A stretch of 32,099 bases of DNA from assembly GCF_042680125.1 (NCBI RefSeq), contig NZ_JBHTNY010000061.1. One strand, given 5' to 3'. Positions 13,107 to 23,800 of this stretch are shown in pieces. Position 1 is the first letter of the stretch. Every line of letters starts with the position of its first letter. Position numbers and translations under genes: made by a program. Under the pieces are notes generated by a model. It made no database searches. It had not been told where the DNA came from and was given only the letters and a program-made list of their open reading frames with translations. This DNA is from Robinsoniella peoriensis. Lineage in GTDB: Bacteria > Bacillota > Clostridia > Lachnospirales > Lachnospiraceae.

Positions 13107-16100
13107 TTGGCGAATAATAATACAATTGAGGCCGGGATAAAACTTGACGGCGAAAAAGAATTTAAAAGTGCAGTCTCTAGTTGCGGTAAAGAGATATCAA
13201 AGTTAGGATCTGAATCAGATCTGATAAAGGAAAAGTTTGCGGGCCAGGCCAACTCATTAGAAGCACTAAAGGCAAAGCATGAAGTATTAGGAAAGGCCCT
13301 GGATGCTCACAAGCAGAAAGAAGAAGCTGTTCGAAAAGGCCTGGACCATGCAAAAGAGTCTTATGCGAATGTCGGGAAAGGTCTCGATAATCTCTATTCC
13401 CGCATGGAAAAGCAGCAAGATAAACTAAAAGACTTAACAAATATATATGGTGAATCATCGGAAGAAGTAAAGAAACAGAAGGAAGAAATAACAAAGCTGT
13501 CTAATGCGATTCGGGAAGGTGAGGGCAATTACGAAAAAGCAGGTGCCCGGGTAGGAAAATGGGAAGTAGATTTAAATAAAGCAGAGGCACAGGTAATCCG
13601 ATCTAACCGGTCATTAGAACAGAACACTTCGTACATGAAAGAGGCAGAAGGCGCAACCGATAAATGCGCCACCAGCATAGATGGATATGGGAAGGCGACG
13701 AAAAAAGCAGCAGAGCAGTCGGATGATTTCGGGAAAACAGCAAAGGCAGGAATTGAAGAACTTGCAGGAATTTTAGCAGCAGCTGGAGTCGCTGCAAAAG
13801 TGGTAGATATTGCGCGCGCCCTGAAAGAATGCGTGGACGCAGCAAACCAGTTCGAAACATCAATGGCAAAAGTATACACGATTGGAGACGAAAGCAGCGT
13901 TTCCGTGGATGCCATGCGGAAAAGTGTACTTGAGTTGTCAAACGCAACCGGTACTGTTTCCCAGGCAGTAGCAGAAGACGTTTACAATGCACTTTCTGCC
14001 GGACAAAATACGGCGGATGCTGTTAATTTTGTTTCAAATTCTACAAAGCTTGCAACAGCTGGATTCGCGGAAACATCACAGACGCTGGATGTTTTAACAA
14101 CTATTCTAAATGCATACGGCATGGAATCCAAGGACGTTACCAAGGTTTCAGATATACTTATCCAGACACAGAATAAAGGAAAGGTTACGGTTGCACAGCT
14201 GGCATCCAGCATGGGTAAAATTATCCCTACAGCAAAGGCGAGCAATGTATCTCTGGAACAAATTGCAGCAGGATATGCAATCATGACCAGCAAAGGTATC
14301 GCAGCAGCGGAAACCACAACATACATGAACAGTATGCTGAATGAACTCTCCAAATCCGGAACCATTGCCAGCACGGCAATAAAGGAATCCACCGGATCCA
14401 GCTTCCAAGAATTAATGATAAGCGGAAAAAGTTTGGGAGAAGTTCTTGATATTTTGCAGCAACAGGCGGGAAACAGCGGCAAAAGCATAATGGATATGTT
14501 TGGATCAGCAGAAGCCGGTAAAGCAGCAGCCAGTTTATTATCGGGAGGCGTAAAGGGATTTAATGACCAGGTAGAAGGCATGCGCAATAGTGCCGGTGCA
14601 ACCGACATTGCTTTTAATAAAATGTCACAGACAGCAGAGTTTGCAGAAAAAAGGTTCAAGACCTCTGCAGAGAATTTAAAGATTGCTATCGGAGAAGAAC
14701 TGTCACCGGCACTTAAAAATCTGCACGAGACCGGAGCGAATGTATTTGGATGGGCGGCTGATTTTGTAAAAGAATGTCCAGGTATTGTGAGCGCTGTAGC
14801 GGGACTTGTTACGGCACTAAGTGTGCTGACGGCGGGGGTTATCGGACTACTGGTAGTAAAGAAAGTAATGGCAGCAATGGAGGCATTTAATATTTCACTG
14901 ATGTCATGCCCGGCCTTATTGATTGCATCTGCTATAGCGGGATTAGTGGTGGCGGTTGGAGCTTTTGCAGGATCATTGGATGATACCAATGAAGTACTAA
15001 ATGAAAACCAACAGGCTGTGCAAGACTGCCTGGATCAATACGGTCAATTATCAGAAGCCATACAGGAAAGCAGTGATTCCCACACCGAACATATTACGAA
15101 TTTACAACAGGAGTATGGAGCGTACGATGTGTTGGCACAGAAGCTGGTAGACCTTTCAGAAAAAGAAAATAAATCAGCAGGGGATAAAGCTCTGATGGCT
15201 TCCTACGTAGACCAGTTAAATGAAAAAATACCGGATCTGAATCTGGCTATTGATGAGACAACAGGCTCGTTGAATATGGAAACAGATGCACTGTTAAATT
15301 CTGTGTCTGCCTGGAAACAGAAAGCAGAATCAGCCGCCTGGGGGGAGCGCCTCACAAAACTAGCGGAAGAACGTATTGAGATTGAAGAAAAGCGCAAGGC
15401 AGCTACAGAGGCCCAGACAGCAGCAGAGAATAAGCAGAAAGAAGCGGAAAAGCAACACGGGATAACTTACGAGCAGATCATGGAGAAATTAAAAGGAATA
15501 AACTCCATAACAGCGCAGAAGTATGAGCTTCAAAAAGAAGATAACAAAGCAGTCATGGATGCGGCGGAGAGTGCAACAGCGGCAAAAGGCGCTATCATGA
15601 ACTATGACAAGGCTTTGGAAGAAAATGGTATAAAAGCAGATGAGGCAGCCGGTAAAATAAAAGAACTGGGCGGTTCAGCAGCTGAAACAGGGAATGTAAT
15701 GGAAGAAGCCGGTAAGAAAGCGGCAGAGGCGGCTTCTGTCAATGCAGAGATTCAGAAACAGGCGCTGGAATCCGTACAGAGTAAATTCGAAGAAACAAAA
15801 GCTTCCATTCAGCAAAGTCTGGAACAAAAAATAAACATGTTCGACGTATTCAACGGCGGGGACGATTCGACTGTAGAAGAAATAAATAAGAACCTGGAAA
15901 CCCAGTTAGAGGGAGTAAAGAACTACAAAGCAAACCTTGAGATTATAAAAGACCAGGTAGGAAAAACTATTGCACCGGAATTTTTACAGTCCATTGAAAA
16001 TATGGGGCTTGACGGGGCGAACATGTTGAAACATATGGTTGCCACATTAGATCAGGACAATGGTGCAGAACTGCTGAAAGAAATGTCGAATAATTTCGTA

Positions 16101-19100
16101 GATGCCTTGGATGTGACAGAAGAAATTGCGAAAAACGGTGCAGCAAACGAGACTGCAATGGAAATTGCAAATGGAAAATTGGGATCAACAAAGGCGGATT
16201 TTTCCGGATTAAAAAATTCGATTGATACAGCGGTGTCAGATGCCACATCCAGTTGGAGCCAACTTCCAGATAACACAAGAGCAGAATTAGATCGTGTAAT
16301 TCAGGTGGCGCAGGAATCGGGGGTTAAAATACCAGATGGACTTGCAGAGTCCATAAAGAGCGGGGAAACATCCCCCACAGAAGCTATAAACCAAATGAAC
16401 AGTGCAATATCTGGAACATTTGAAGGGCTGGTAAGCATAGCGCAAGAGGCAGGGATCACGATCCCGGATGGAATTAAAGACGGGATTGCATCTGGCGGAG
16501 ATGCGGCCATAAGCGCATATCGGGAACTGATACAGCTGTTGCAGCAAACAGGTGTAGAATCCGAAACGAATGCACAGCAAAGCGGAAAGTCTTCTACTGA
16601 CAAATATGCAGAAAGTATACAGGCACAATCCGGAACCGTAAAGAATGCTGGATCTAATGTTGCAAAATCAGGAATAGATGGAATTAACAGCCATCAAATG
16701 GAATTCCAGAATACTGGTACGGCTGCTATGCAGAGTATGGCAAATGGGGTATCAGGCGGGATATATCTCGTGCAGGCCAAAGCCAGCCAGGCGGCATCTG
16801 ATGCAAATAATTCAGCAGCTCTTTATTACAATGCGTTTAGCAACACCGGCGGAAACTTGGCACTGGGACTGGCCAACGGTTTTATAGCCAATGCCCCGGC
16901 AATATCCTCGGTTGCGGCAGATGCAGTAAGAAAAGCAGTGCAGGCAGCAAAAGACGCAGGAGGTGTAAAATCTCCATCCCGTGTATTTAGAAACCAGGTC
17001 GGCGTACATTTATCTAAGGGATTAGAATTAGGTATACTGGACGGAAAAAAAGGCGTAATGAGCAGCGCCGCAGAAATAGCACGCGCAGCCTTGGAAGCAT
17101 CGCAGGCAGAGTTAGGCATACATTCCCCAAGCAAGGTCTTTAAGGAGGATGTCGGAGAACAAATTGTAAACGGAATGATCTTCGGTATAAAAGGGAAGAA
17201 AAAGGCGGCTGTAAAAGAATCCAGCAAGCTATCCAGGGATGTATATAACAGTGCTGCTGTGTGGCTTGCAAAATATAAAAAGTCAAACGAGCTGTCTATC
17301 GACGATGAAAAGTATTTTTGGAAGCAGATCGCAAGCACGGTTAAAACCGGCACAAAGCAGTATAAGGATGCACTTAAAAAATCCAAGCAGAACAAGAATT
17401 TTAAAACAGATGTAAATGACAACATTATAAATGGATATGTGTTCGGAACAAATAAAAAAGTGGCTGCTATAAAAAACGATACCAAAGCTACAAGAGCGGT
17501 ATATAAGGAAGCTACAGCGTGGTTGGCAAGCTATAAAAAGACACACAATACCAGCTTGGAAGACGAGAAATACTTTTGGAATAGAATATCTGGAGTTGTG
17601 CAAAAAGGATCTAAGCAGTATAAGGATGCCTTAAAGAAATCCGCAAATATAGATTCTTTCCAAAAGGAGATACAGAATAAGGTTAACAACCTGGGTGTTT
17701 CCTGGCAGAAAGATGATAAAAAGAAGACCACAAAAACGGAAAAAGAATATTATAACGAACTCTTTAAAGCTTCTAAAACATACTTCGATAACTACAAAAG
17801 CGAACACAAATTTTCGCTACAGGAAGAAAAGTATTACTGGGAACAGGTTAGATCGCAAATGAAAGCCGGCACGCAGGGGTATTATGATGCCCAGAAAAAG
17901 ATTTCGGCTGCATCGGATGCGATAGCTAAACAAACCAAAGCAAATAAAAAGAAACTGGAAGAGAAAAACCAGCAGAAGAGAGAGAACCAGTTAAGTAATT
18001 CGGATTCTTTGTTAAGTGGTTATAAGACGTACAATAGTGTTTCTGCAAAGGCAGAAGTCGATTACTGGAACATTGTCCGTAAGAAATTTAAAGCCGGGAC
18101 GGCGGAAAGACTAGAGGCAGACCAGAAATATTACGAAGCCAAGCAGAATCTTACAGATAGTCTTAAAGAGCTGGAAGACGATTATTATGATAAAACAAAG
18201 GAAGTAAACGAAAATCTAAAAGATGATATAAAAGAACTTAACGAAGCTTATACAGACTCTGTAAAAGAAAGAACGGATTCCATATATAACAGCTTTGATT
18301 TGTTTGACGAATTTGAAAGCAAAAGCGAAAGCGGGCAAAAACTCCTATATAACCTAAAATCACAGGTTGCCAATATGGCAGGTTGGGAACAGTCCCTTGG
18401 AGATCTGGAAAACCGGGGAATATCCAAAGAGTTGCTAGAGGAACTAAGAAATAAAGGACCAGAAGCTTACGCCAGCATATTAGAGTTAAACAAATTAAGC
18501 GATGCTGAGTTAAAGGAGTATGACGAACTTAACAAAAAGAAGCTGGAACTTGCCAAATCACAAGCCCAAAAAGAACTGGAACCGCTTCGGCAGGAAACAG
18601 AAAAGAAAATAAAAATCCGGCAGGAAGAAGCGGCTAAAGAACTGGACGCATTATTGCAGGAATATAACAAAGGTACAGCAGCCCTTACGAAAGGACTTAA
18701 CAAAGATTTAAAAGACCTTGCAAAATCTTCTAAGCTGGCAGGAGAAGATGTAGTAGCCGGTTTATTAAAAGGCATGACCAAAAAAGCCGAGAAGAAAGAT
18801 ACAAAAGTTGCTGTTAAAAAGGTGTCCTCTTCCTTGGCGAGCGGGCTAGAGGATCTTCCGAAGCAAGGCAATATACTAGGGAAAGATATGCTGCAAGGAA
18901 TTATAGACGGGCTTACAAATAAGAAAAAAATTAACAAGTCCGCCAAAAGCTTTATTGATGAACTCAAGAAAGCGATCGCAGAAGCAGCAGAAATACATAG
19001 TCCCAGCCGGTTGTTTAAAAAAGCAATTGGTGTACAGATATCTGCGGGCGTAGGGGAAGGTATTACAGAAGGGGCAGACAAAGCAAAAAAACCTGCTATA

Positions 19101-19451
19101 GATATGATTAATTCCATGTTAGTGGAAGCGCAGGAAAAAATGAAATCGCAGAACCTACAGCTTGGAGAATTAAGCAACAGCCTTAATTATGCGGGCAGAA
19201 TAAACGCATTTAACAGCCTAATGGAAACAGCGCCAGGTGTGGTGCAAAAAGTACAGGGGACTAATGCCCAAGCAGATAATAGCCTTAACGAAAAGTTTGA
19301 TAAAATGCTGGACATGATGACAACGTTTTTTCCGCAGTTTGCGCAAGGCCAACAGATTGTACTTGACAACGGCGCTCTGGTAGGGGAAATACAACCGGCC
19401 ATGAGTAACGAATTTGCTATGTCCAGCAGGAGATTAAGGGGGAGAAGATAG
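13107..19451 (+). CDS. Tape measure protein
   Basis: This is the largest gene: about 2114 residues, setting the tail length. Residues about 30-150 are coiled-coil; about 260-560 is the tape-measure core (FETSMAKVYTIGDE, ALSAGQNTADAV, LDVLTTILNAYGME). Two hydrophobic segments at about 559-585 and 598-623 are likely the membrane-interacting part. Long helical stretches follow, and the C-terminal third has SPS(R/K)(V/L)F motifs at about 16.97, 17.12 and 19.0 kb plus four W/Y-rich repeats. TTG 13107 is preferred over GTG 13095, because GGTGGTG lies 6 bases before it. Its stop overlaps the Dit start (TAGTG). Confidence 0.94.
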   Translation: MANNNTIEAGIKLDGEKEFKSAVSSCGKEISKLGSESDLIKEKFAGQANSLEALKAKHEVLGKALDAHKQKEEAVRKGLDHAKESYANVGKGLDNLYSRMEKQQDKLKDLTNIYGESSEEVKKQKEEITKLSNAIREGEGNYEKAGARVGKWEVDLNKAEAQVIRSNRSLEQNTSYMKEAEGATDKCATSIDGYGKATKKAAEQSDDFGKTAKAGIEELAGILAAAGVAAKVVDIARALKECVDAANQFETSMAKVYTIGDESSVSVDAMRKSVLELSNATGTVSQAVAEDVYNALSAGQNTADAVNFVSNSTKLATAGFAETSQTLDVLTTILNAYGMESKDVTKVSDILIQTQNKGKVTVAQLASSMGKIIPTAKASNVSLEQIAAGYAIMTSKGIAAAETTTYMNSMLNELSKSGTIASTAIKESTGSSFQELMISGKSLGEVLDILQQQAGNSGKSIMDMFGSAEAGKAAASLLSGGVKGFNDQVEGMRNSAGATDIAFNKMSQTAEFAEKRFKTSAENLKIAIGEELSPALKNLHETGANVFGWAADFVKECPGIVSAVAGLVTALSVLTAGVIGLLVVKKVMAAMEAFNISLMSCPALLIASAIAGLVVAVGAFAGSLDDTNEVLNENQQAVQDCLDQYGQLSEAIQESSDSHTEHITNLQQEYGAYDVLAQKLVDLSEKENKSAGDKALMASYVDQLNEKIPDLNLAIDETTGSLNMETDALLNSVSAWKQKAESAAWGERLTKLAEERIEIEEKRKAATEAQTAAENKQKEAEKQHGITYEQIMEKLKGINSITAQKYELQKEDNKAVMDAAESATAAKGAIMNYDKALEENGIKADEAAGKIKELGGSAAETGNVMEEAGKKAAEAASVNAEIQKQALESVQSKFEETKASIQQSLEQKINMFDVFNGGDDSTVEEINKNLETQLEGVKNYKANLEIIKDQVGKTIAPEFLQSIENMGLDGANMLKHMVATLDQDNGAELLKEMSNNFVDALDVTEEIAKNGAANETAMEIANGKLGSTKADFSGLKNSIDTAVSDATSSWSQLPDNTRAELDRVIQVAQESGVKIPDGLAESIKSGETSPTEAINQMNSAISGTFEGLVSIAQEAGITIPDGIKDGIASGGDAAISAYRELIQLLQQTGVESETNAQQSGKSSTDKYAESIQAQSGTVKNAGSNVAKSGIDGINSHQMEFQNTGTAAMQSMANGVSGGIYLVQAKASQAASDANNSAALYYNAFSNTGGNLALGLANGFIANAPAISSVAADAVRKAVQAAKDAGGVKSPSRVFRNQVGVHLSKGLELGILDGKKGVMSSAAEIARAALEASQAELGIHSPSKVFKEDVGEQIVNGMIFGIKGKKKAAVKESSKLSRDVYNSAAVWLAKYKKSNELSIDDEKYFWKQIASTVKTGTKQYKDALKKSKQNKNFKTDVNDNIINGYVFGTNKKVAAIKNDTKATRAVYKEATAWLASYKKTHNTSLEDEKYFWNRISGVVQKGSKQYKDALKKSANIDSFQKEIQNKVNNLGVSWQKDDKKKTTKTEKEYYNELFKASKTYFDNYKSEHKFSLQEEKYYWEQVRSQMKAGTQGYYDAQKKISAASDAIAKQTKANKKKLEEKNQQKRENQLSNSDSLLSGYKTYNSVSAKAEVDYWNIVRKKFKAGTAERLEADQKYYEAKQNLTDSLKELEDDYYDKTKEVNENLKDDIKELNEAYTDSVKERTDSIYNSFDLFDEFESKSESGQKLLYNLKSQVANMAGWEQSLGDLENRGISKELLEELRNKGPEAYASILELNKLSDAELKEYDELNKKKLELAKSQAQKELEPLRQETEKKIKIRQEEAAKELDALLQEYNKGTAALTKGLNKDLKDLAKSSKLAGEDVVAGLLKGMTKKAEKKDTKVAVKKVSSSLASGLEDLPKQGNILGKDMLQGIIDGLTNKKKINKSAKSFIDELKKAIAEAAEIHSPSRLFKKAIGVQISAGVGEGITEGADKAKKPAIDMINSMLVEAQEKMKSQNLQLGELSNSLNYAGRINAFNSLMETAPGVVQKVQGTNAQADNSLNEKFDKMLDMMTTFFPQFAQGQQIVLDNGALVGEIQPAMSNEFAMSSRRLRGRR
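17241..18140 (+). repeat. Four degenerate repeats inside the tape measure
   Basis: Units begin at 17241, 17499, 17748 and near 18000, a period of about 83-86 codons. They share a VY..A..WLA.YKK opening, a SxxDEKYFW centre and a G(T/S)KQYKDALKKS ending. Units 1 and 2 are closest; unit 3 keeps YYWEQ and AGTQGYYDAQKK; unit 4 keeps DYWN and KAGTAERLEADQKYYEAK. Each would be a helix pair. Gain or loss of such units is a plausible way to change tail length by fixed steps. Confidence 0.75.
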
Positions 19452-20170
19452 TGTTTATAGATAATATAAATATTACTACGTTCAAGGCGAAACAAATGAA
19501 CGTAGTAAAAGAATTCCCTTCCATCACAAATGAAACTGAATGGCTGGAAGGTTCTCTGAACCCCAATATGCTTCCTGGTAAAACGGGATTTAAAAAGATA
19601 AAGGTTACAATCTTGTTTAAAGGGGCAAATAGGCAAGAAATACAGAGCAATGGAGATAAACTGCTATCACTGTTATTAAGCCCCAGAATACTTAGATTAG
19701 ACGGTTTGACAAGCTATTTTAAGGCCGTGCTGATATCCAAACCGGAAAGGTTGGAGGATAGTATAAAGAGATTCCATAGAGGTGTATTCGAGTTTAATGC
19801 TTTGGAGTATGGAGCAGAGATATCCAACAGTTTTACGAATACCAAAAGCATTACTATAACGAACCCTGGTAATCTGGAAACACCTGCAATAATAGAACTG
19901 ACGCCAACCGCGGGAAAGTTAACATTAAATATTACCGGATTAACCAGAGATCCGTATACAGGAGTAGGGAAAAATATTGTATTAAGTAAACTAACCGCAA
20001 ATAAGAAAATAGTAATAGATGGGGAAGAAATACTTGTTACGGAGGATGGGAAAAACAAATTTCCAGATACAGTGCTATACGATTTTCCGAGTCTGCTTCC
20101 CGGAGAAAACCGGATTACATTAGACCAGGATAATATAAATGTAACTATAAAATTTAAACCAAGATATTAG
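19451..20170 (+). CDS. Distal tail protein (Dit)
   Basis: This 239-residue protein, starting at GTG 19451, forms the hexameric hub at the tail tip between tape measure and spike. The opening (KAKQMNVVKEFPSITNETEWLEGSLNP) and the N-terminal beta-barrel with IKVTILFKG, followed by a galectin-like C-terminal half (ITITNPGNLETPAIIEL...), match the siphovirus Dit family. Its position right after the tape measure supports this. Confidence 0.85.
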   Translation: MFIDNINITTFKAKQMNVVKEFPSITNETEWLEGSLNPNMLPGKTGFKKIKVTILFKGANRQEIQSNGDKLLSLLLSPRILRLDGLTSYFKAVLISKPERLEDSIKRFHRGVFEFNALEYGAEISNSFTNTKSITITNPGNLETPAIIELTPTAGKLTLNITGLTRDPYTGVGKNIVLSKLTANKKIVIDGEEILVTEDGKNKFPDTVLYDFPSLLPGENRITLDQDNINVTIKFKPRY

Positions 20171-20182
20171 GAGGAAATTATT

Positions 20183-20440
20183 ATGTTAGGAACAATAAGG
20201 AAAGAAGTTAAATTAAGTAATGCAAGCAAAGTCGGAGATTTATTTGTAGAAAATTATAACGCCACTATTGACACAAGCAATCTACAGAACATACAGATTC
20301 AAAGTTACATTTCAGATCCGGCACAGTATAAAGAAAATCGCACGCAATGTCGTCAGGATAGAGCAAAATTTGAGGATGAAATTTATGCTCTCCAGGACGA
20401 GATGATTGCCGAGCAAAACACTCAGGGAGGAAAAGAATAA
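20183..20440 (+). CDS. Small tail-module protein of unknown function
   Basis: This 85-residue, mostly helical and charged protein (ends QDRAKFEDEIYALQDEMIAEQ) is located between Dit and the spike. AGGAGG precedes ATG 20183. Its stop overlaps the next start by one base (TAATG). No family is recognised; a minor tail or chaperone role is suggested only by context. Confidence 0.6.
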   Translation: MLGTIRKEVKLSNASKVGDLFVENYNATIDTSNLQNIQIQSYISDPAQYKENRTQCRQDRAKFEDEIYALQDEMIAEQNTQGGKE

Positions 20441-20865
20441 TGAAGATGAAATCAAATGAAATTGAATCGAGATTACTTGCATTATTGAAACTGGGAGATA
20501 AGACGCTTCCTTTTAAACTATCCTATGCAATTGGCAGGAATACAGAAAATTTAGAAAATGAATATAACAGAATTAATGCGGAAAGGGTAAAGATATGCGA
20601 GGGATTCGCAGCAAAAGACGAGGAAGGAAAAGCTAAGACTAAAATTAATGATGGTAAAAGCGTTTTTGTATTTGAAAAAAGCGAAGACGAGCAGAGAGCA
20701 GTCGATGCATACAATGAAATATTAGAGCTTGAAACGGTTGTTAATATATTTACTGTTTCAATCGAAGACATTGAAAGATGTGAAAACTTAGAAAAATACA
20801 GCGCATTAACCGTAAAAGAGCAGCGCGACATAATGTTTATGATTGATGCGCCTAAAGAAAAATAG
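20440..20865 (+). CDS. DUF1617-like tail-module protein
   Basis: The 141-residue protein has an N-terminal LPFKLSYAIGRNTENLENEYN segment and a C-terminal helical part rich in Glu/Asp. This pattern recalls the DUF1617 proteins found in tail modules of Firmicutes phages. The function is unknown. It starts at the overlapping ATG 20440 and is followed by the spike gene after 23 bases with a strong GAAGGAGGGG ribosome site. Confidence 0.55.
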   Translation: MKMKSNEIESRLLALLKLGDKTLPFKLSYAIGRNTENLENEYNRINAERVKICEGFAAKDEEGKAKTKINDGKSVFVFEKSEDEQRAVDAYNEILELETVVNIFTVSIEDIERCENLEKYSALTVKEQRDIMFMIDAPKEK

Positions 20866-20888
20866 AACCCTATGAAGGAGGGGCTTTG

Positions 20889-23800
20889 ATGCTAAAATAT
20901 TATGATTTAAACAAGACCCTCATAGGAGGATTAAAAAATTGCAAGGATTTAAAAGTAGAGAGCGAATTATCATCCGGTGATAAGCAGCTCTCTTTTTTAT
21001 GGCACATTAACAACAAAATTAAAATGTGCCTTGAGTGCTATATACGAACAGATACCGATGAGTTTGTAATAAAAGAAAACTCCAAAGGAAGCAACGGATA
21101 TCGTAAAATAGTTGCCAATCTTAATCTGGAAGATTTAGAAGGCAAGGCAATGGAGAAGTTCGAAGCCGTAGAGCATACGGTTAAAGAATGCGCAGATATG
21201 GCGCTGTCCGGTACTGGATGGCGCTGCATCTGCACTATGGATAAAAGGCGCGGGATGAAGCTCACAAAGGTTACTGCGCTGGATGTCCTTAATACCATAT
21301 GCAAGGCATTCCTCGTGGAAGTTCGTTTCGATACGATAAACAAGATGGTTTACTTCCAGGAAGAGATCGGGGATGACCGAGGTGTGTATTTCACAAAATC
21401 TCTAAACCTAAAAGAAGTCATAGATTCTACAGATACTTACGATTATTTCACGCAAATCCTGCCAATCGGAAAAGATGGTCTAAAGATAGATGGAATCAAT
21501 GGCGGAAAAGCATACCTGGAAAATTACCAGTACAGCAGTAAAAAGAAAATGCTTATCTGGGAGGACAGCCGGTATGAGACGGCGGAAGCGTTAAAAGAGG
21601 ATGCGCAAAAGAAATTAGCGGAGATATCTAAATCTAAAAAATCTTATCAGAGTAAGGTAATAGACCTTTCCAAGCAAAGCGAAAAATATTCAGTCTTATC
21701 GTATAGTTTAGGAGACACAGTTACTTTAATAGAGAACGAAACGGATTTGTTTGAAAAACAGCGTATCGTAAAGATTACCGAATATTTAAACGATCCAACA
21801 AAGAATACTTGCGAGTTATCAAACGCAACACTAACGTTCGAAGAGATGCAAAGCAGGCTGTTCGAAGCTGCCGATATAGTTAATAACATCACAGAAGACA
21901 ATGGCACCGTAAAGGTATACGCAACAGATATAAAAGGTTTAGAAGACTATCTGAATGGAAACCAGAAGATAAAAGATCTTACCACGCAGTACCTATATGT
22001 TTCTGGTGAATTGGGGGCGTTAAAGGCTTCTTTCGGAGAGATGCAAACTACTTATCTTAAGGCCACGGACGCAGAAATTACGTATCTAAAAGTGGAAAAA
22101 GCGGAGGCTGATTATCTAAAAATAGAGGTAGCGGAAGCAAATTACATTAAAACAAATGTGTTCGAGGCGCTGGACGCAACTGTTAAAAAAATCAACGGTG
22201 ATTTTTTAACATTTAAGTCCGGAGAATTCGAAACATTAAAATCCAAGCAAGCCGCATTCGAAGAGGCCACAGCCCAAAAGTTCACCGCAGCAAACGGAAG
22301 CATCGACAATCTAACCGGACAGTTCGCAACCTTTAAGGAACTTACCACAACAAACTTTACAGCAGTAACCGGAAACATAAAAGATTTAACAGTAGAATCC
22401 CAGCGTGTCAAGACGCTTCTTGCAGGAAACATAACCTCAGAGAACATAGCCACCGGAGCAATAACAGCCGGAAGCGGAATAATTGCGAATGGGGCCATAG
22501 GAGATGCAGAGATATCAAATTTATCTGCAAACAAGATTAAATCCGGTACGGTAGATACATCCTTAGTTACTATAGCAAGCAAAGACAGCGCCATAACAAT
22601 AACCGGGAACCAACTTATGGTAAACGACACCACCAACACCGCCAACCCGATTAACCGGGTTATCCTTGGCAAATACACCAGCGGAAGCGCAACCACCTAC
22701 GGACTATTAATCCGGGGCAAGGACGGGAAAACCGTTATGTTGGACGGGGACGGCGTACACAATGCCGGTATAACAAACGGTGCCGTGGATAATAACAAGG
22801 TGGCGGACGATGCTAATATATCCGGAAACAAGTTGGATATTAATAGCGTTGTGCGGTCGGTAAACGGGGCTACAGAGAAGATACAATCCACCGTGGTGCA
22901 GGTGGGGGATAGAAGCCTTAACGTATACCTGGGAGAGCAGACCAATACCATTACGGAGCATGGGGAGTCTTTGCGGACACAGGCGTCCTCTATAAAGGCG
23001 GCGCAGGATTCGATCAAGTTTAAGTTGGATACGCAGACCTGGACTACAGCAAAAGAAGAGATTGACGGGAAGATTTCTAAGAATACTTCTAATCTATCTA
23101 AGGCTACTTCGGATATAACGGTATTGCAGGGGCAGATAACATCCAAGGTGGAGCAGACGGATATTAATAAGGCTGTGGAGAGTATTACCATTGGCGGAAG
23201 GAATTTGTTTACCAAGTCTAATCTAAACAAATACAGTAACTTGGAGCAATGGACTATCAATGGATATGCAACTGGTGCCCTTGACTCTGTCAATAAATAT
23301 AATGGTTACACAAGTATAAAATTAGTTACAACAAATGCAACTGGTATGAATTCTAAAAAAATAACTCTTTTAAAAGGTAAGACATATACATGGAGCTTTT
23401 ATATTAAAGCAACAGAGGCATTTGTACCATCCTCTATAAAAATTATGCACATGCAATTATCAGATGGCTCAAACATTCACTGCGAGGTAAATCGTCGTTT
23501 TAGTCCTTCAAATGTTTTAGCTAATACCTGGACAAAAGTATCAGCAACATTTGATACTCCGACGACAGCAGAAACATATACTTGGTCTGGATATATATGG
23601 TTCCTTACCAATAATCAGACATACAATGTATGCTGTTTTAAATTAGAAGAGGGAAATAAGGCTACCGATTACACTGAAGCCCCAGAAGATGTAGACAGCC
23701 AAATAGCAGAAGTAACTACAACCACCACAGAATCCATAAAAACCGCCAAATCCGAAATAAAGCAGACCACAGATGCCATAACCCAGAACGTATCTAACTT

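Noticed and set aside
13982..14989. 335-codon minus-strand ORF inside the tape measure
   Set aside because: Antisense shadow of an Ala/Ser-rich coding region, with no family features and no minus-strand ribosome site or promoter in the phage operon.
18467..19177. 236-codon minus-strand ORF in the tape-measure 3' part
   Set aside because: Shadow of a Lys/Glu/Ala-rich coiled-coil coding region. The Ser/Phe/Leu-rich translation is typical of antisense noise.
22142..23293. Two long minus-strand ORFs under the spike gene
   Set aside because: Val/Ser/Phe-rich antisense products of Thr/Ala/Asn-rich coding DNA; no independent signals.
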